DNA from: Cerrena zonata
Lineage: Eukaryota; Basidiomycota; Agaricomycetes; Polyporales; Cerrenaceae
NCBI GenBank assembly: GCA_038087015.1
Contig: JASBNA010000036.1
Coordinates: forward strand, 395,196-459,195
Direction: 5' to 3'
Length of the DNA stretch: 64,000 nt
Part shown: piece by piece, positions 33,700-42,965 of the stretch
Layout of the letters: each line of letters starts with the position of its first letter
Numbering within the stretch: position 1 is the first letter of the stretch
Notes under the pieces: model-generated
Seen by the model: only the letters and a program-made list of their open reading frames with translations
Databases searched by the model: none
What the model was told of the DNA's origin: nothing
Position numbers and translations under genes: made by a program

Positions 33700-34020
33700 T
33701 GTTAAACTTCATATTTTGGTGATGTTCCACCTTATCTATTCTATCTTTTGACTTTATAAACGGACTCTGTAGACACTCAGCCTCTTCACTCTAGCTTCAG
33801 TATTTAGTGCTCCACCTAATGCAGGGTGGACTTGTGTTTCATTTCACTTTTCTTCACTTATTGCTGAGCCTTCAGCACTTAACTTGGCTATAGCCGAGTT
33901 CTCCTTCCTATCTAGTATGTCTGGTCGCTTTCAGGGCTCTCTAACTGCTCTCATTGTGTTCCAGAGCATTTGTGTGTCCCCCAGGTCGATCTATTCCCTG
34001 GTTTGAGTCACCCTTTAACA
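33700..34020 (+). repeat. Copia 5' LTR
   Basis: This 321-bp LTR begins TGTTAAACTTC and ends CACCCTTTAACA, giving the short inverted ends TGTTAAA/TTTAACA. It is closely similar to 39,725-40,106. It includes TATAAACGGACTCTGTAGA and the AACTCGGCTATAGCC region found in both copies. The flanking 5-mers of the two LTRs (GTATT and TGTTT) do not match, consistent with rearrangement after insertion. Confidence 0.9.
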
Positions 34021-34034
34021 GGTTATGGGCCCCG
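34021..34034 (+). other. Copia primer-binding site (initiator Met half-tRNA type)
   Basis: GGTTATGGGCCCCG directly follows the LTR end AACA. It is complementary to the anticodon stem-loop of initiator Met tRNA, the internal priming site used by Copia-group elements. The same site occurs in the decayed element at 19,315. Confidence 0.75.
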
Positions 34035-34230
34035 GCTTCCTTATCTCTGCCACAGCCGATTTTACAAGAGTTTTCATTCAACAACCACTTGTCCCCTCGC
34101 TCCAATTCTTTTTGCATCGGATTCCCCATCCTCCAAACCCCCCATCTACCAACATCGGTCCTGATCGGCCAACTCTATCCCTCTCTGCTTCGCTTTTGCT
34201 CTCTGCTGCTCCCCCTACCTTGCTTTTGAC

Positions 34231-37200
34231 ATGTCTTCCACCTCATCTACCCTCCCCAACTTCAAAAAGCTCTCTGTGGACAACTACCCCCAGTGGAGCG
34301 GTGAAATGAAGGCTTGGATGATGCGTTCTGGGCTGTACAGGCTGGTGAAAGGGGTGGAAAAGCGTCCTGAGGCAGATGATCCTGCTAAGGTGACCGCTTT
34401 GGAGCAGGGGTTGATGGACAAGTGGGATGAGAAGGCCCTCAAAGCGGCTGGTGAGCTCTTTCTTGCTGTAGATGTTGAGCAGAGGACGCATTTGGCTGGT
34501 ATCGAGGAGGATCCTGTCAAGATCTGGGCCAAACTCGAGTCTGTGCACCTCCAACAGCGCCCTGGAGCTCGTTTCAACGCCTATGACAACCTCTTCAGCA
34601 TCAGGAAGAAGGAGGACAAATCCCTGCTCGCTTTGAGCACCAGGATCGACGAAACCATGCTCAGGATCAAAAACCTTCGCCCCCCCTCCTTTGACCTCAC
34701 TTCCCTTGACGACGAGCTGGTTTGCATGACCATGCTTCGCTCTCTACCTGAGGAGTTCCACCACCTCTCCACATCGCTCCAGCTGGTCAACAAACTCGAC
34801 AAGAACACGCTTTTGCAGGCCTTCATCACTGAGGACATCAATCTGAAGCGCAGGGTCGAGTCTGGCAACTCCTCTGTTGCCTCTGCCCTCTCTGCAAGTG
34901 TTGTTTCGACCGCTGTCTGCACATTCTGCTCGCTCCCAGGCCATTCCATCGACTCCTGCTTCCGCTTTCGTGAGGCCAAGGCTTCTGCATCGAAGGAGGC
35001 CCAGGAGAAGTGTCAGAAGCGTCAGGAAGGCGGCAGAAAGCGTCCCCAGAAGGCCAACATCGCCCAGGACCAGCAGACACCCTCTGCTTCGGTCCAGGAG
35101 GTCCAGGAGTTTGCTGGTAGTGCAAGTGCTTCCTCTGATCCCTCCTCACTCTATTCGCCTCTAGACGTCGTTGCTGACGCTTTGTGGACTGCAGACACAG
35201 GGGCTACTTCTCATATGACCCCCCATCGTCACTGGCTTCGCAATTACAAGCCCTTTCGCACTCCCATTTGCCTCGCCAACAACACCATCGTCTTCAGTGC
35301 TGGAGTGGGGTCTGTACGCTTTACACCGCGTTCTGAGGGGTCGAGATTGCGTCCTGTAGAGTTTAGTCGAGTTCTGCATGTCCCAGCATTGAAAACCAAC
35401 CTCCTATCTGTCCTGTATCTCGTTAGAATGCATTCCTTTCATGTGCACATCCACAACGACTGAATGGACTTCAAATTCCATGGGCAGCTCGCATTTTTCG
35501 CTCCCATTGACTCCAACAACACCGCTTTCCTTGCTGGAGATGTTCTCCCTCTCAGCTCCTTTGAAAATGCTGCTCTCGCCTCCACTCTGCCTCTCAGCCT
35601 ATCCCTCTGACATCGTCGACTAGCTCACCACAACATCGACGGCGTTAAGGCCCTTATCCACCAGAAACTGGCCACTGGAATCACCATCCACTCTGAGGGT
35701 GTTCCTGACCCCATCTGCGAGCCTTGTCTAGCCGGCAAGATGCATGCCAATCCCTTCCCCTCGTCCACCACAGAGCTCTCCTCTGCTTGTGAAGTCGTCC
35801 ATTCTGACCTCCATGGTCCCCTAGATGTCCAGACCTTTGGTGGCTATCGCTATTGGGTCACCTACATCGATGGGAAGTACAAGTACCGAGTTGTGGTGCT
35901 TCTGAAAGCGAAATCCCAGCAGTTTTCCACTTTCAAGCTCTACCATGCTTATGTGTGCAACAAAGGCTTCCAGATCGGTGCTTTGCAGGACGATAAGGGT
36001 GGCGAGTACATGTCCAAGGAGATGGACCAGTACTGCATCGACCACGGCATTGTCAGACGCCATACAACCCGGAATCGACCTCAGCAGAATGGAGTTGCCG
36101 AACGCTTCAATAGGCTCCTCTCTGAGCGCATGACTTGCATGCTTTCAGAATCGAATTTGCCGCGTCAGTTCTGGGGTGAGGCCCTCCATTCCCTTGTCCA
36201 CATCATTAACCGCTGTCCGACTTCCTCCCTTCGCGGTCTTACGCCCTTTGAGGGATTCCATGGCAAGAAACCAGACCTTTCTCATCTCAGGGTCTTTGGG
36301 TGCACTGTGTATGTTCATGTGCAAAAGCACAAGCATGTGGCCTTAGGGCCTCACATGGAGAAATGTGTGTTTATTGGCTACCCGGATGGTTACAAGGGCT
36401 GGAAGTTCTACAATCCGCCTCCTCTACAACTGGCTCCTGAGCAGAATAACCCTGCTGTCCCACTGCATCCAGCTCTTCCACTCACTCCCAGAGCCTCAGG
36501 ACAACAGACCGCTTGCCCAGAGACGTCCACAGCGCTCTCACATCCAGTCTCGTCCTTCTGGCCTCCCTGCTGCTGCTGCTGCCCCTTGTGTTGCTTCAAA
36601 CTCTCCCTCGCCTTCTCCAGGCCCTGCGCCTCACTCTCCCTCGCCACCTGCCTCACCAGAGCCTCAGGATCCGCCTCCTGCACATCGCACAGGCAGATCG
36701 AATGCAGGCAAGCCCCCTGGTGACTGGTGGAAACTTCGCTCTCCATCTCCTGCTGACACTGATTCTGAGCCTGAGGATGATGATCCTGAGATCGCATTTG
36801 CTGCCTCCAGCAGTGATGCTGATCCCTTGTCTTTTGCAGAGGCTATGAAGCGTCCTGAGGCCTCTCAGTGGCGTGAAGCAGCACTCACAGAATTCAACAA
36901 TCTCGTTGCAAATGGCACTTGGGAGACTTGTCCTCTTCCTGCTGGAAAGCGAGCTATTGGGTGCAAATGGGTGTTCAACACAAAGCGGCATGCAGACAGC
37001 TCCCTGGAGCGGTACAAGGCCAGACTCGTCGCCAAGGGCTATAACCAACGCCCTGGGTATGACTATGTCGAAACCTTTGCCCCCACAGTGCAGATGGCAA
37101 CCATTAGGACAGTTTTGGCTCTTGCTGCCACTGAGGACCTTGAGCTGCACTCCCTGGACATCTCTCAGGTGTTCATCAACGGTGATTTGGACACTGAGAT

Positions 37201-37965
37201 CTACATGCAGCAGCCTGAGGGCTTCCAGAGCGGTGGTGAAGGCCATGTCCTTCGCCTTGTCAAGGCCTTGTATGGTCTCAAACAGGCAGGACGACTCTGG
37301 AACCAGAAACTCCATTCTACCCTTGATTCCCTTGGTTTTGCACGTCTCAACTCGGATCCCTCTGTCTATGTCTATGCCAAGGATGAGGTGCGCGTTATCA
37401 TCCCCATTTTCATCGACAATATCACCATTGCTGCGACATCCAAGGCCTCTATCGATCAGACTGTCCAGGACCTCCAGAAGCACTTCAAACTTCGAGATTT
37501 GGGTCCCACCAGCTACCTCCTAGGCATTGAGATCACCAGGGATCGTCCAAACCGCTCGCTTTCACTCTCCCAGCATCAGTACATCATCAACATGCTTGAC
37601 TGCTTTGGTTTCAGTGAGTGCAACCCTGTCTCTACTCCCATGGAGCCTGGACTACGCCTCTCGCCTGATCTGGGTGCTCAAACACCTCAGAAAAGCGCAG
37701 AGATGACCGCTTTGCCCTACATCAATGCTGTGGGTGCTCTGATGTATCTGGCTACCTGTACTCGACCAGATATTGCCTACACTGTCTCCCAGCTTGCTCG
37801 CTTCAACTCCAATCCAGGGAAGGCACATTGGCAGGCTGTGAAGCACCTCTTCCGCTATCTGAAGGGCACCATGGATCTTTGCCTTACCTACAGGCCTGGA
37901 GACCGCTCTGAGCTCTTCCAGGTCTACTCTGATGCTGACCATGCTGGTGAGAAGCCCAAGATGCA
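34231..37965 (+). pseudogene. Ty1/Copia gag-pol polyprotein, truncated and mutated
   Basis: Gag starts at ATG 34,231 and has a CCHC knuckle (CTFCSLPGHSIDSC, about 34,918). Protease follows (ADTGATSH, about 35,191), then a GAG-pre-integrase block, integrase with HSDL (about 35,800), DDKGGEY (about 35,990) and PQQNGVAER (about 36,078), and reverse transcriptase with YKARLVAKGY and a polymerase box at 37,409-37,420. RNase H begins (YSDADHAG) and is cut at about 37,965 by Gypsy sequence. Damage: in-frame TGA at 35,461 and at 35,608 (the second where Trp of LWHRRL is expected), a frameshift between about 36,413 and 36,480 in the integrase C-terminal region, and an active site reading FIDN where the family has a D-D pair. 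A Pro/Ser-rich linker separates integrase from reverse transcriptase. The copy cannot transpose on its own. Confidence 0.9.
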
Positions 37966-37969
37966 TTCA

Positions 37970-38274
37970 ACCAGTCATATAAGAATGAGAAATGAGTCAG
38001 AGTATGATGACTGAGTCATGTGGAAGGAGAAAAGTGAGTCAGTGTATGATAAATGAGTCATGGGACTGATGAATGAGTCATGGTGTAAGATAAGAAGTCA
38101 TGGGGCACGTCAGAGGACAATAGGGTGAGAGTGTAACATGTGCTACGTTGTGTGAGTGCTAAAGTGTCCGTAAGGTACAGATAGATAGCAAGTCTGGAAG
38201 GAAACAATGTCATAGTACAGATAAGATGAAGAGGAATGAGATATGATAGTGAAAGAGTAACATTTGTTGTAACA
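37970..38274 (-). repeat. Gypsy 3' LTR, partial
   Basis: On the minus strand this starts TGTTACAACAAATGTTAC at 38,274 and runs through GCACATGTTACACTCTCACC to repeated GACTCAT units. It matches the first two-thirds of the complete LTR at 40,385-40,847 in the same orientation. It ends where Copia RNase H sequence begins, so the junction at about 37,966-37,970 lies inside both elements. The repeated GAGTCA words within it vary in number between the two LTR copies. Confidence 0.8.
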
Positions 38275-39029
38275 TTAGCTCCCTGCTACGTTGAAATCTA
38301 CTCTAGATTTCATCAAGTCCATAGAGTTCTCCCTTTGCCTTGTCCAATTGTCCAATCAGGTATTTGACTGCAACTGTTCATTCATAATTGTCATTTTCGT
38401 TATCCCAACCTTGCCCTACTTCATCACCCCATCCTTGTCCAACTTGGTTGTTATCATCCACTATCCACCCAACATATTGATTGTTGTTCTGGGCGATGTC
38501 CCACTCGCATTGAAGACGTTCTTCTTGGATGGTCTGAATTCATCAGTAAAGGTGGTGTGCAGCGAATGTGAGAGCAACGTATAGGAGGGCGCAAGCGATT
38601 TCAAGGAAGATGGGGGTGTGGATGATGTGGTGGATATAATGAGTAGTGGTGGAGATGATCTTGTGCCAAAAGAGGAGGGAGTGGTTTGAAGGATTCTGAA
38701 GAAATGATAGATGATTGAAAGGATGAAGAGGATGATGTTGGAAGGAGTAGAGTTACGGGTGACTTGTTACAAAGGGTTTCCCACAGAATGAGAAACTATG
38801 TCTGAGGTTTTATAAGTTTTTTCCTAGAAGCGAGTCATGGGAAAGAGAAGGTACAGAATTCATTCAGGAAACAGAGAATGTTTGGACTGGTTCTACACGA
38901 CTAGTTATGTTTATCATCAGCCTCTACAATAGATTCGAGGGTGGTAGACTGAGAAGCGGATATAGTGATTGTGGAAGTGGACAGGTGTTCGTTGGCATGA
39001 CGGGTTCAGTTCTGAACCAACACGGGTGA
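38275..39029 (-). other. Gypsy 3' internal region, non-coding as far as readable
   Basis: This sequence lies between the accessory frame and the 3' LTR. The 16 bases next to the LTR on the minus strand (GTAGCAGGGAGCTAA then TGTTAC) are purine-rich and in the right place for a polypurine tract. A 97-codon plus-strand frame (38,291-38,584) is antisense to the element and is not supported as a gene. Confidence 0.5.
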
Positions 39030-39479
39030 CTATGGTGCCGGTGTGTCAGTGGTGTACCCTGGCAGAGTAGTGGAGGCAGTGTTGGTTGGGCTTGGCTTGC
39101 TAGGATTTGTAACCGACAATGCAGGTTCAGCGACGATGTGGTAGCAATTGTGGTCTAGGATGAACGTGATGTTCACGTCGAGATGGACAGATCGAGTGGG
39201 ATCGGGGAAGAATTCGGTTGGGTTGGTTTCCATGAAGGTTTCAATGATTTGGCGATCATTGAGGAACATGTGGAGCATGACCTCAAAGTTGATAATGGAG
39301 TCATGGTAGTACCGGATCTCTTCAGCATCTTCAGCAAGACTGTGAAGTTGGTCATCAATATTCTGAAGGTCCCAACGAATGTTATGGGCCTCAATCTGCC
39401 AGAGGTCGGCAGCTTCTTGGGAGTAGAGGAGGTTCTGGAGAGCAGTGTGAGCAGCGGCAGGAAGAGTACGGTTAGCCAT
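39030..39479 (-). CDS. Gypsy accessory ORF downstream of the chromodomain
   Basis: This is a complete 149-codon frame from ATG at 39,479 to stop at 39,030, lying 3' of the chromodomain frame and before the LTR. The N-terminal two-thirds is helical and acidic (DLQNIDDQLHSLAEDAEEIR), and the C-terminal part is rich in Thr, Pro and Ser. There is no enzyme motif or zinc knuckle. A short accessory frame at this position suggests a gag-like or structural role, but I do not recognise a family. It is open and undamaged although the rest of the element is gone, which may only reflect youth. Alternatively it could be the C-terminal exon of the polyprotein. Confidence 0.5.
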   Translation of the reverse strand: MANRTLPAAAHTALQNLLYSQEAADLWQIEAHNIRWDLQNIDDQLHSLAEDAEEIRYYHDSIINFEVMLHMFLNDRQIIETFMETNPTEFFPDPTRSVHLDVNITFILDHNCYHIVAEPALSVTNPSKPSPTNTASTTLPGYTTDTPAP

Positions 39480-39512
39480 TGGTAGCGACAGTTGTTTCGA
39501 ATTGATGGGGGT

Positions 39513-39724
39513 TCAAGCAAGTCTGTGTCTCTTCTTATACGCATTCAGAATGTCCTGGGCATGGAGATTTCTCTCAGGTTCATATGTATTTTCTGCATGT
39601 GGGTATCCCTTCCATTTGATGAGGTACTGCAAATAGCCCCTCATCATTCTGTGTCCCAGGATAGCTTCCACTTCGTATTCTTCTTGGCCATCGATGATGT
39701 CAGGTGGTGGGTTGGTGAAGTTAG
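39513..39724 (-). pseudogene. Gypsy integrase C-terminal chromodomain, truncated
   Basis: The minus-strand frame contains EYEVEAILGHRMMRGYLQYL then IKWKGYPHAENTYEPERNL, a canonical chromodomain (E-Y-x-V-E, Y-L-x-K-W-K-G, then E-x-T-W-E-P with Trp replaced by Tyr). It ends with KKRHRLA and a stop at 39,513. Such chromodomains lie at the C-terminus of chromovirus-type Ty3/Gypsy integrases. The integrase core, reverse transcriptase and RNase H that should lie upstream are absent: the frame runs into the Copia LTR at 39,725. Confidence 0.85.
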
Positions 39725-40106
39725 TGTTAAACTTCGTGTTTTGGTGATGTTCCACCTTATCTATTCTATCTTTTGACTTCATAAACGGACTCTGTAGACA
39801 CTCAGCTTCCAGTAGCACTTTTCCCCTTTGCTCTAGCTTCAGTATTTAGTGCTCCACCATTGGGTGGACTTGTGTTTCATTTCGCTTTTCTTCGCTTATT
39901 GCCGAGCCTTCAGCGCTTAACTCGGCTATAGCCAAGTTCTCCTTCCTATCTAGTATGCCTGGTCGCTTTCAGGGCTCTCTAACTGCTCTCATTGTGTTCC
40001 AGGCAAGTATTGTAATTCCCTCTCAATAAACTGCTCTCATTGTGTTCCAGAGCATTTGTGTGTCCCCCAGGTCGATCTATTCCCTGGTTTAGGTCACCCT
40101 TTAACA
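39725..40106 (+). repeat. Copia 3' LTR with an internal insertion
   Basis: It begins TGTTAAACTTCGTG and ends CACCCTTTAACA, matching the 5' LTR at 33,700-34,020. It is 61 bp longer. Most of the extra length is a segment around 39,995-40,055 in which ACTGCTCTCATTGTGTTCCA is present twice, separated by AGTATTGTAATTCCCTCTC. A second short difference near 39,808 adds CTTCCAGTAGCACTTTTCC. It still carries more CpG than the 5' LTR (for example CGCTTTTCTTCGCTTATTGC). Confidence 0.9.
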
Positions 40107-40384
40107 TGTTTGTCACAATCCTTGCATTCAGTTGAGTGCAGTGGTGACTTGCAAGATGGGAAGGAAGTTTTCTTGGAATGTTTTTGATAATGCATCCCAG
40201 TTGAAGGCAATGTCCTCACTTGTTCCTCCTTGAGCGAGCCTGTCTGTGATATATAGAGTCAATAGATGGAGTAAATGAGGAAGAGAATGGGGAGTTGTGT
40301 GAGGAGAGAATTGAGGTCGATGACAACGTTCATAAACATGCTGGGTTGTTTTCTGGGTTCTGTGGGCACAAGGGTAAGAGCAAG
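40107..40384 (-). pseudogene. Gypsy leader and gag start
   Basis: Read on the minus strand from 40,384 this holds the leader (matching 1,732-1,860) and a gag segment (FNWDALSKTFQENFLP then ILQVTTALN, about 40,110-40,220) matching 7,190-7,290. The rest of gag and all of pol are missing; the Copia LTR follows directly. Together with 37,970-39,724 it represents both ends of one minus-strand Gypsy whose middle has been deleted. Confidence 0.7.
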
Positions 40385-40847
40385 TGTTCTGAGTTAACCT
40401 GACCTTTTGTTATGGGCAAAGCCCTAAGTCGTTCTGGTTCTGAGTTTGAGTAGTTCAAGTCTGAGGTTCTGGTTCTAAGTAGGGCAGATGCGCCTAGGTC
40501 AGGTTAAGGAACTACCTAAGATATGTACAGGGTATATATAGTTAAAGGAGGTCCCCCTTCCTAGCCAATCAGATAAATAGTATGAGTCGTATGAGAATGA
40601 GAAATGAGTCAGAGTACAACGAATGAGTCAATGTATGATGAATGAGTCATGGTACAAGATAAGAAGTTATGGGGCATATCAGAGGACAATAGGGTGAGAG
40701 TGTAACATGTGCTACATTGTGTGAGTGCTAAAGCATCCATGAGGTGTAGATAGTGAGTCTAGAAGGAAATGACATCATGGTACAGATAGTATGAAGAGGA
40801 ATGAGATATGGTAATAAAAAGGTAACGTTCATTGTAACTGTATAACA
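40385..40847 (-). repeat. Gypsy 5' LTR, complete
   Basis: On the minus strand the LTR starts TGTTATACAG at 40,847 and ends AACTCAGAACA at 40,385 (463 bp). It contains a run of spaced GACTCAT words, GATTGGCTAGGAAGGGG and a TATATATA box about 150 bp before the end. It matches the partial LTRs at 37,970-38,274 (first part) and 1,051-1,238 (last part). Confidence 0.8.
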
Positions 40848-41164
40848 GCTGAAGCATCAATTGTAAATAATGAAGAGAGTACCAGAAAGACAGTCAGTAA
40901 CTTGGAGTCAAATTTATGGCAACAGTACAACTAAGCATTCATTAGCAGGCTACAAGTTTGGGATCTACAAGTACAGGGACATACCAGGAGAACTTTCCCA
41001 GAATGCTGCAAAGCATCTAATATTATGTTGGTCATGTATTTGCTCAGATCAGTCAGTCAACAACAAATGATTGTCAACATCCCTTGTTAGAACCAGCCAA
41101 GGAGGACCAAACTCATGTTATTGACAAGCTCCCTTCACTTTATGGATTTCTCTCACCTGGTCAT
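40848..41164. other. Short unassigned plus-strand frame
   Basis: A 66-codon frame (40,870-41,070) begins MKRVPERQSVTWSQIYG. It has moderate complexity but no recognised domain, splice partner or copy elsewhere. I do not call it a gene. Confidence 0.3.
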
Positions 41165-41300
41165 GTCCCTCCTATATATACTTGGGAAATAGGCCAATGC
41201 TGGCAGAACATGATTCCTTCGGTGGTCTTCCTATCTATGAGAAAAATCTGCACTAGTTGATGACCCAGACAGTGGCTATAGACAAAAGAAACAGAGTTGG
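41165..41300 (-). pseudogene. Cassette-gene exon-like fragment beside the Helitron 3' end
   Basis: On the minus strand the block CACTGTCTGGGTCATCAACT through GGAATCATGTTCTGCCAGCA to CCTATTTCCCAAG is the least decayed of three copies (others at 9,748 and 32,775, plus). In one frame it reads VQIFLIDRKTTEGIMFCQHW. At 32.8 kb the same block runs into the cassette-gene exon relic. Here it lies about 90-120 bp beyond the Helitron non-coding tail, in the same orientation. Confidence 0.5.
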
Positions 41301-41384
41301 ACACCAGTCTTGTAATCTAAATAGGACACAAGTTGGTTAATATCAGTTGTATGTATGAGATTACAACTAAGATTGAGTCAAAGT

Positions 41385-41522
41385 TAACTTATATCTACTC
41401 TGACACTATTGTATAAATAGTGTCAGAATAAATATAAATTAATTTGGATATAAAGTAGAAATAAGTATATATATAGTGATACAGGAAAGAAAACAGATAT
41501 TATTCTAATTCAAGATAACAGT
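41385..41522 (-). other. Helitron 3' non-coding tail with a hairpin
   Basis: After the stop codon at 41,523 the minus strand continues about 100 bp in common with the relic at 22,250-22,372. It then enters a stem-loop: TCTGACACTAT, a 7-base loop, and ATAGTGTCAGA (about 41,397-41,426). Outside the 11-bp stem the complementarity continues imperfectly. Helitrons carry a hairpin shortly before a CTRR 3' end. I see the hairpin but no convincing CTRR right after it, so the exact terminus is open. Confidence 0.5.
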
Positions 41523-42965
41523 CTACTTCTTGATATATAGTGCCATTGACATTGTCTTGCCATATGCCTTGCGTAAAACAGAAGGCTCCATATTTTCCAA
41601 CAAGCCCTCATACTTGCAGACTCCTTGTCTGGTCATGCCATCATAATGCCATACTTTACTATCAGCAGTCATAATCCGTGACGTAAAGTGAAAGTCTCCA
41701 TGATACACCACCCCACAGAGCCGATAAAGCTTACCCTGGATGTCAATCTCTGAATCTAGCTTGGGAAGACTGAGGAAGACATTGAAAGCTAAAAAGGAGG
41801 AAAAGATATCATAATGATAGTGTCTCTGAAGATGGCTATTACAGTCTGGACATCTCTGTCTTGTCATCTCATGCAGCAACACTGGGATCCAGGACTGCAA
41901 AGGAGCATATTTGTATGACCCCTGTCTGTGTATATTGCCTCTCCAGAAACCAGGAGCACAGTCCCATACTCTGAAGCCGGTGTCATGATATTGGTAGATA
42001 AGATCACATGAGATGCAAGTCAGATTGACAGTCATGATAGGTTGGGGCTGCACAAACATCTCTGAGCAAAGATTGTCAATACCTGTGCCAGATGTAGTGG
42101 CAAGGACAGGGAAGTAGACTGGATTGATGCTGTGAAAGTATTGTCTCAGCTGGTCTCTGGCCTGCTCCAGTGTCTTTTCCTCACTCTTGGTCTGGTCTAT
42201 GAGCTGAGTAAACAGAGCCAGACTGGCATTCTCATCTTTGACAGTCTCATTCCAGCCCACCACATCATCCTTGTATGCTCCCAGCAAAATGGTCCACAGG
42301 CTGTCATAGGCACAGGTCAGAGTCTCATTCCATACAAATCCTTGCAAGTGGTCTTCTCCACCAGCCTGATTGTCTTGCTGCTTGGACACGGCATCTACAA
42401 ATCTGTTGACTGGCTTAGCTGCAGAGTGGTGCTTGGCTCCTTTTCTCCTTCCAGGCTCACTGCTTGTGATATTGAGCACCTTGGTCCCCTTGGCAGGAAC
42501 AAAGCCTGCTGTCATATTGATCTGGATATGTTTTGCAGCTTTTTGTTGCTCAGTCAACTGAGGCTTTCCTGTGTTCTTGTCAATGATCTTGAACACAGGC
42601 TCCTCTGGCTCCTCAATCACCAATGGATCCTCTTCAGACCACTGGATAGCCTGGTGGGTGTTATCTGGCATATAGTTCTCTCCCTTCCACTTTCTAAAGA
42701 GCTCAATCAGTGTCCTCCTGGTCTCAGCTTGGATCTTATCAGGCAGCTTGTTATAGTATCTGAGTTCTGTAATCTTGTCTAGCAATTCCAGCTCTCTAAA
42801 CTCCTGCCTCAGGAATCCTGACAGTCCTCCTGTCACCTTCTGGTTACTAAAGCCCTGGATGATCAAGGTGCCTTTGGCAGAAGATCCTCTAGACAGACAT
42901 GTATAGACAGACTGATGATTCTTGCAGTTGTTGAGATCAATGACATTGAAAGGCCTGGTCCTGCC
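41523..42965 (-). pseudogene. Helitron polyprotein, C-terminal part (helicase end and peptidase-like domain)
   Basis: In the same frame as the helicase fragment but after an in-frame TAG at 42,966-42,968. The stop falls in the motif DFAS-stop-GRTRPFNVIDL, where related Helitron helicases have Gln, so CAG-to-TAG explains it. The start of this part (SVYTCLSRGSSAKGTLIIQG, about 42,838-42,897) is the C-terminal PIF1 motif. Later, counted from the ATG at 42,866, comes LTCAYDSLWTIL (candidate nucleophile Cys185), paired CxxC motifs, and YRLCGVVYHGDFHFTSR then WHYDGM (candidate His389 or His393). This is the layout of a C19/ubiquitin-specific-peptidase-like domain. Peptidase-like domains at this position are known in fungal Helitrons. 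Activity is not implied. Confidence 0.8.

Noticed and set aside
34021..34034. tRNA gene fragment
   Set aside because: Similarity to the initiator Met tRNA anticodon region is explained by the Copia primer-binding site directly after the LTR; no cloverleaf follows.
33970..34309. Short plus-strand frames in the Copia leader
   Set aside because: They overlap the LTR end, primer-binding site and the gag start in other frames; nothing supports separate translation.
34243..37483. Long minus-strand open frames over the Copia element
   Set aside because: They overlap the plus-strand gag, integrase and reverse transcriptase, which carry clear motifs; they are antisense shadows of GC-rich coding sequence.
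38291..38584. 97-codon plus-strand frame as a gene
   Set aside because: It is antisense to the Gypsy 3' region and close to the polypurine tract; there is no domain.
41397..41426. Hairpin as a transcription terminator
   Set aside because: The 11-bp stem with 7-base loop looks terminator-like, but this is a eukaryotic genome and its place after the Helitron frame suits a Helitron 3' hairpin.
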